From Ophthalmolycus amberensis (lineage: Eukaryota; Chordata; Actinopteri; Perciformes; Zoarcidae), in contig JAFEUB010001476.1 in assembly GCA_024529925.1 (NCBI GenBank), positions 1,177,107 to 1,241,106 on the forward strand: a stretch of DNA of 64,000 nucleotides. The letters run 5' to 3'. Numbering within the stretch: position 1 is the stretch's first letter; each line of letters starts with the position of its first letter. This document shows, one piece after another, positions 43,216 through 64,000 of the stretch. Under the pieces are notes generated by a model, which saw only the letters and a list, made by a program, of their open reading frames with translations, was not told the origin of the DNA and made no database searches. The position numbers were made by a program, and so were the translations under genes.

Positions 43216-44339
43216 ACATGTATGTGTTATACATGTGATACATGCGATGTTTTAAAATCCTGTTTTTGATACTATTCATTGCAGAGTTTGCTGTCTGTTT
43301 AGGTCTTATATGCAGAGACACCTTAACTGTGGGGTCTGCTAGCCCCTCCAAACCAAGCCTCACATGGTTTTAATCCCCCTTTGTCACCAAAGACTCTCAG
43401 GAAATGTTTAACTACGGTACTAAGATACTTATTTTGAATTATGTTATAGGGGGCTTTGAATATGCATGCAGAATCATTTTAATTTTGGTCACTGGGTCTG
43501 TGCAATGTGGATCTCAGTTACAGCAATAGGACCTTTTCCAAAGAAGGTATTTTAATATGTCATATTAAAGCAAAGGTTTAACTATTAAAATAAATGAGTG
43601 AGTGAATTTCATTTAGCTGCTTCAGTTTGAGGGTCCTGCTATTGTTCATGCTGGCTCCTTGTCACAGGGACACTTAAATTGAACGCAGTCATCATTCATG
43701 TTATCACTAACACCTGTGTTTTTTGCACGTCAGCATGTCTTCTGGAAAAGGTGTATATTCAATTTACTTAAAACCAGGTGTACACGGTTCACAATTGGTA
43801 TAACTTAAATGTCACACATTGGTAAGTAATTGATTCTTAGGTCCACCTAACTGGTTTTAATCAGGAATAAACAATGCAACTTGAGCAAACGGCCTCACTG
43901 GTTTTTATGAGAAATCAAATAACTTTTGAATTCATTATTTTTGTCATGCACCTAGAGCTCTGAAGTCAAATTATTATTATTCATTACACAAATAAAGTGT
44001 CAGGAATGTATTTGTTTAGTTAGGCTCCCATTGACTTACCTACATAGAGTCATTATAAGCTCAGAGTCGTCTTTAATGTGTAAAAACTTCTATTTCTGAT
44101 TCTAAAAAGAATATGTAGGCTAATTACACTCTAAAATGATTTCCATAGCAGATCAAGATGAAAACAAATATATTGCCAATCGCAATACAAATCCCAACCA
44201 GAATAGCAATGAGTGTTGTTACATTAACAGTTTTTGTTTTTTCTGCTTACGATGCTGCAGTCTCTTGTCCGTTATTGAAACTAAAGGCATTTACCGACAC
44301 TCCCTAACAATTTGCTGAGAGTCATCAATTATGCAGGGT
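43216..44339. other. intergenic, nothing recognised
   Basis: AT-rich sequence with no similarity I can support and no repeat structure beyond short runs. Confidence 0.6.
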
Positions 44340-46400
44340 AGCCGCATGCACTGGGAAGGAAGATAGCAGCAACAATATGGCGACAGCCGCAGTTACTCTC
44401 GACTCTTTTCTACATCTGCAGTTCATTGACAGCTCTCTGGATTTCTGTTAATGCGAGAAAAAGTAAGTAGACAATCTGTTTTCTGCTTTGTCCGGTTTTT
44501 CGTGTCGTGGGATGGATCGCAGTCCTACTTTGTCGACTGACTGCATCCCAGTGCCGCAGAGCGGTCCCTCTCTCTCAGCATCTTTTCCTAGCGTCTGTGG
44601 AGGGCTCCTTGCCATGTATGGCTACATGGACATGTATGCGATGTACCAGGTAGAAGAAGGGAATTATGTTTTCGAAGAGGGAAACGCGGATTTGGGACGC
44701 GACGCGGTAGAAAACGGGCAGACGGGCAGGTTATTTGGGGTGTTGGCCTGCCGCTGGATTGGAATGACATTTTTACTGTGTCAGAATAACATACGCATAT
44801 GGGATGTATAGAAGTGAGATCACGTCAAACTTATATTGAGTGGCGACACCTAGTCTATATTTCCCCCTGTGCACGAATAATGCGTCGCTTGCAAAACATT
44901 TCAAGCGAGCAATTTCCTCGCTATGCCATTATTTTATAACTCTGATAGTTTTACCCCCCCCATCCACCCACCCACCCCCACCTCTGCGCCCCCTCCCTCT
45001 TGCATTTCCGTTGGAGACTGAATTGCGGGAGGAGGTAGGTGCGTCTTTAGTTTGGCAGTCCTCAAACGGGCCGCGCCACCTTTTTCTGGTATTTACACTA
45101 AATCGGAGCAATTAAAAACACGTTTTCCCATCGCGGTATTGCTCTATAAACCCGCACCACAGGACTCCCCGGGTCTCTGTCGCCTAGACTATCTATACGG
45201 GTGTGGTATAGCCTCAAGGCCGTTTTAGTGTCTTTTTTATTTTTGCTGTAAATAATTCCGCTGTGTGCTGATGTGCTATGTATGGGTCGCTTTGAGTCGA
45301 TGCCAGGGATGTGCTGTCAGGACATGGGCTGTGCATTCAACTGAACTACTATGAGTTTGTTAGTGAGAGCATATAGCAGCAGTAAACCACACTGCAGTAT
45401 TTTAGGCTTTGGCACTATAGGACAACGGCGCGCCTCGGTATCAAACAGTGGACGATCCTGGGGACTACATAGGGATCGAATCCCTCTCAGGGAATGAATG
45501 GCACTGGCATGATGAGACACGCGATGTGAAGGGGAGCGGGTGGTCTTAATCCCGCACGAGGAGAAAATTCTCTTAGAAATAGGAGGAGGTTTTCTTCATG
45601 GGTGTTTATCTCCACAGTGGCCTGATGTCCCATGGTCCATCATTTCCACCTGTCTTCCTCACCCCTTGTCTGTTCTTTGAGGGGAAAAATACACTGAATT
45701 GTCATAACCCGTCAAGATTTCCAGTCAGAACGTTATATATTTCCCTTAATTTAACTATGCTCATGAATAAAGTTGCACCCACCCGTATAGGATATGGAAG
45801 GCCTATTAATATATTGACTGCCAGGTTATTCACTCAGTAAATCCTGGACCTGCACCTCTGCTCGGTGATGTTGGGGATTAGGACTGAGGTGACATCTAGT
45901 GACAGGCAGCATTAAAACATCACTGCAGGAGAAGGTGTGTAAGTTATTTACCGACCCATGTGATTCAGACGCGAGTGCCCTACTCCCATCCTCCTCACCG
46001 CGGCGTCCGGTTAGCTGATGTCAGGTTATCATCACTGCGAATAGAGCACAGTAGAAGATCCCACCCCCCCCCCCCCCCAGTAAATGGGACGGAGGCCGTG
46101 GTCCGTTTGGATGTCTTTCCTCCGCACAGAGGACGCATCATGGTAGCATGTAGCTAAACAGCTGAACCACTGACCATCTTGTCTTCTCCCCCCCCCCCCC
46201 CGCGAGGCAAATGAGGCTTCCGGAGTTGTTCGTTTTCACGGACATCAATCCGTTGTTATTTCCGGATCCACTTGACTCGTAACGGATTTCACGGAAACGA
46301 GAGCGGTTAAAGGGGCTGCGGGCATTTTGGTGCCGACTATGTGCAGTAATGGAATTCGTTGTTGGCTTTTTTTGTTTGTTGTAAGAGTGAATCGATGAGT
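44340..46400 (+). promoter_or_regulatory. CpG-richer region, candidate scn8a promoter and 5' exon
   Basis: CpG is clearly more frequent here than in the flanks. A candidate exon with a consensus donor (AAAAA/GTAAGT) ends at 44462. Poly-C runs lie at 46064-46078 and about 46190-46201. The ORF 44512-44811 (MDRSPTLSTDC and on, 99 codons) matches nothing I know and may be chance. scn8a genes are known to have distant non-coding first exons, so assignment to scn8a is inference from position. Confidence 0.35.
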
Positions 46401-48414
46401 CTTTCTAAAAGAAAAGGTGTTTGTCCGATTGTTGCATTGTATGCCGTGTTCCTCATATGACTAGTGAGTCAGTGGACACCGAAAGCATTGAGCAACATCT
46501 GCAACATTTTGAAGCAGCATCCTCTGGTCGCCTTGTAGGTTTTGCTGCCTGTTCTTAGGGTTGTCCCAGTGTAGGCTACATGCACTGCTGGGCAGGCTAT
46601 TGCATCCTGGTTTGAATCACCTTGACGGTAGATCAATTGATGTAACGTTGGTGGAAGGAGACTTGGAGGTTGTGCCGGGGTTGGGTTACTTGAATCGGTC
46701 TTCGTCCCTCTTCTGGTTGGCTGTGCTTTTTCTCCAATATACCGGTCTGTTCGATCTATATCTGCATGTGGATTTCTTCTGATTTATTTTTGGTATCTCT
46801 CCAGGTCTGTACCCTTGTCATTGTCTCTGTGTATGTTGCACACACTGACTCATTTCTGATAGTCTGAACTATTACTTGGCTGTCAAATATCTTGTATCAA
46901 GCAGCATGGCCATCAGCCAGTTGAGAAATTCATCTGTTGTAGCAGCCTAGAGAGATGCAGTTGATAATGTTATGTCAACCTTATTGTTTAAACAATGAGT
47001 CAGAGCCCCGAGTGGTTGAATCATTGCCAGTCTTCATGGACTATCATTTGATCCACTTTAGCAGTTTAGAATGCTTAGTTATCAGTCGGTCAAGTAGGAC
47101 GTAACACACCAAAATGCACACAGTGAGGACTGTGTTGGGTGTGCTGTCATATATGATTAACATAGGGCGGGTGACATCTGTTTTCATAGGTTTTCATTTT
47201 TCTCAACCCAAAAAAAGGGAGCATAGAACAACAAATGCAATTTTGCACATTGTTATGCAACAAACCTTCCCCAACCATTATTTTCTTTATCACAAATTCC
47301 AGTTACATTAATTCATATTCTTCATCTGTGATGTAGATTAATGGATATGATAAGTATGGCCTAAACTCCAAAACAAATTCAAGCAATGAGCCTTGCTACA
47401 AGATCAGCTTATTAGGTTCTTATGGTGAACATGTAGCACAATACTTTTTGCTAACTTATTCATATCTGTCTGTTTTACTTGCTTGGCTTAAGATTGTGTG
47501 GCACCTTGTTATTTTGCCCATTACAGATAGCATTTAATAGCCTGTGTGCTGGGAGCCACTTTCTTACTTATTTTATATCAAAGTCAGTCAGGTAGAATAG
47601 CTACAGATTTAAGTGTGCGGATATCTATTCTACCAGTTTGATACTTCCAGCACCTTATTTAAGATGAAGCGGTTCTTATCCTGCATATATCTATTGTCAG
47701 TGAAAGCTGTTCAGACTAAACCAGAGAGACTTCCATGCTAGAACAATGGACTTTGAACACATTCACGTCACATGTATTCATTGTTAGTAACAACACCATA
47801 GACGTTTATAGATAAACATAACTCTGAATGCTGCATTTTGGCATGTTCGATAAAAAAGGAAAGCCCTGAGAAAGAAAGGAGAGAGTCAGACACATGAGTT
47901 TGTTGTGGGATAAAGATCCCGTCATTTGTGAGCATTAACACAAGAATAATAAACATGTCTCCTTGAGAGCAAACAAGGAATTCAAAGCTGTCTTCTGTAA
48001 GTGCTGGCTAGCTACTTGAGTTTAGCTTTTGGGGATACAGGATCAGTGCTTTAGTCATTAAGGTTTATGGAGAGCACAGAAATAGTGCCTACTGGCCCAT
48101 GTTCCAAATGTTTGCACGTTTTCAGCATTATTTTGCTTCGCTTGCGTTCCCTGCCAGAACTAGAAAATTCCCACTGTGAGGCTTTTTAGCAACGCTGACA
48201 CTGAAAAAGGAAGCAAAACAACTGGTCTGACATAGAAATATGTAAATCAATTTAGTCGTAAGTCTTTGTTGACCAGTCAGTATCATTAACATGACTGCCA
48301 GTTTAAATAACTAGATGACATTACTTTTTTGTTTTGTTCTATCGATCATGTCTGTCTTTTGATCAGTACCATATTCTCACATGTTCTCACTCTGTGTTCC
48401 TCTTGTCCTCTCAG
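46401..48414. other. non-coding, presumed scn8a 5' intron
   Basis: No supported coding sequence; moderately AT-rich. It ends at the acceptor TCCTCTCAG just before 48415. Confidence 0.5.
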
Positions 48415-48470
48415 AGCTCGATGTCTGGGATGGAAAACAAATAAAGAGGAAATAGCTGCAGGATGAAAAC
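48415..48470 (+). promoter_or_regulatory. scn8a: scn8a 5' UTR segment with upstream ATGs
   Basis: After the acceptor the leader contains a short upstream ORF at 48421-48444 (MSGMENK, stop). A second upstream ATG at 48463, out of frame and eight bases before the true start, opens a 93-codon frame overlapping the whole first coding exon. Both could lower initiation at 48471, whose own context (AACATGG) is good. Confidence 0.7.
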
Positions 48471-62892
<14,422 letters not shown>

Positions 62893-64000
62893 GTAAAGAA
62901 GTGTTTTCTAAATGTTTCTCTCGTCTCCTTTGTCTCAAATTGGTATGATGTAGATGTAGAACAGTTCAGAATTCTGTTCAGTAGTACCAGACAGTAGACA
63001 TTTCTAATATATCATGCAACCTTAATCACTGACTATTTTTCATTTAAGAAATTGCTTTTTTCAAATGATATTTTTTAACATAAGGAAAACCTTTCTGTCA
63101 TGGTGGCAGGATACCTTTTACCTGTCACGGCCAGCTTTTATCCTGTATTTGGCAGGTGGAAGGTGCTAAATTCATTCCCTGGATTACATTTTGGCCCCAT
63201 CTTGCAGCTGTTTTAGATTCCTATATAAAACATCCCCTAAGCAGTACTAATGATTTTGTCCTCACTTCCTAAAAACAAAAACAAATACATCATCATCCTC
63301 CTACTAACTGAATGAATCAGCAAAGGTGCCTCTCAGCAGCTCTCCCCCATCAGTTCATTTGCCCTCTGGATAAAAGGGAAGGAGGGGCAGCTGATCACAA
63401 ATACTGTGGCTCGGAGTGTGTGAATAGCCACCAGACTTGTGTGTGTCTTTCATGCCAGAAATTTTTTTTGTATTATATACATTTGTTATGAAACAATGAG
63501 CAAAAGTGAATTCATTTTTTGTTTGAATGACCTTGAGAACAGTCATGATTTCTGCCAAATGTATTTTTTAAAGAGATCACTAAACCAGTATTACATCTCT
63601 GCCTTCTTTCGTCCTCTCACTTTCTGTTGCTCTGTGGGACACACATCCGCTCAGATATCTGTAACGTTAAACTCCACTACCATGACATTGTATTAGCATT
63701 TCTTTCCTCCTCCTCCAGACCTGCACCTCCGCAGCCATAATAGATTCACTTCATTTGGCAAATAGGCCAGTCATTTCTTTTCTTTTCGTGTGTGTTTAAA
63801 ACTGGGATTACAGGCACTCTAAAAGGCTTCTTTCCTGTCTGGATGTTTTTGGTGAAAGTCAGGACATATAGAAGCACTAGCAAGGCGGACTTAACACACA
63901 TATACTGTACATACATTACCTTTGACAGAATAAGAAAGCCCTGCTGTAAGAAACTCATGGACATAAGACAACTGTTTTAGTAACATGCATTCCATTTATA
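62893..64000 (+). other. scn8a: scn8a intron, runs off the window
   Basis: Follows exon 62751-62892 in phase 0. The next expected exon (end of S5-S6 loop and S6) is not found before the window ends. Confidence 0.75.

Noticed and set aside
45440..45510. tRNA-like GGATCGAATCC with a flanking stem
   Set aside because: No matching acceptor stem or A box at the right distance.

Overview
The window is nuclear DNA of a vertebrate, most likely a ray-finned (percomorph-like) teleost. The genes are split into short exons with GT-AG introns. There are long (GT)n, (CT)n and (CA)n microsatellites and fish-type L2-like and I-like LINE remnants. The proteins match vertebrate families residue for residue over long stretches. 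Assignments rest on reading the six frames, splice signals and remembered family sequences; no database search was run. Four gene loci lie in the order dip2b (+), atf1 (+), two tmt1a/mettl7a copies (-), scn8a (+). The human counterparts all sit on 12q13, which supports orthology. Layout: 1-4538 looks like the end of dip2b intron 1. Then 37 coding exons of dip2b (4539-22831) cover everything after the first coding exon; their summed length keeps one open frame to the stop. A long 3' UTR and intergenic stretch follows to about 26.2 kb. atf1 has a probable promoter and non-coding first exon near 26.2-26.5 kb and seven coding exons at 27318-31564. Two minus-strand thiol methyltransferase genes follow. 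The one at 32503-33986 has lost its SAM-binding motif through a deletion of about 29 bp with a frameshift. The one at 34635-35912 is intact, and a decayed LINE with an RNase H domain lies just upstream of its start codon. The stretch 37-44 kb is mostly intergenic, with an L2-like LINE 3' end and a frameshifted DUF4806-type gene remnant. A GC-rich region at 44.3-46.4 kb may hold the scn8a promoter. scn8a starts at 48471 and runs off the right edge; it is present from the N-terminus to the domain I pore loop. How the genes work: the four are not a pathway. dip2b encodes a large protein with two adenylate-forming domains, linked to lipid metabolism. atf1 is a CREB-family bZIP transcription factor. 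tmt1a encodes a membrane-anchored thiol methyltransferase. scn8a encodes the Nav1.6 sodium channel. Most interesting observations: a textbook U12-type AT-AC intron in scn8a; the mutually exclusive exon pair 5N/5A differing by one residue (Asn/Asp); a coding 12-bp minisatellite giving ten identical QPQH units in dip2b; a 29-bp exact copy of the start of a dip2b exon inside the preceding intron; the tmt1a pseudogene; the DUF4806 remnant; a Q1-like exon in atf1; and (CT)n microsatellites serving as polypyrimidine tracts in two genes. I see no convincing new biological system.
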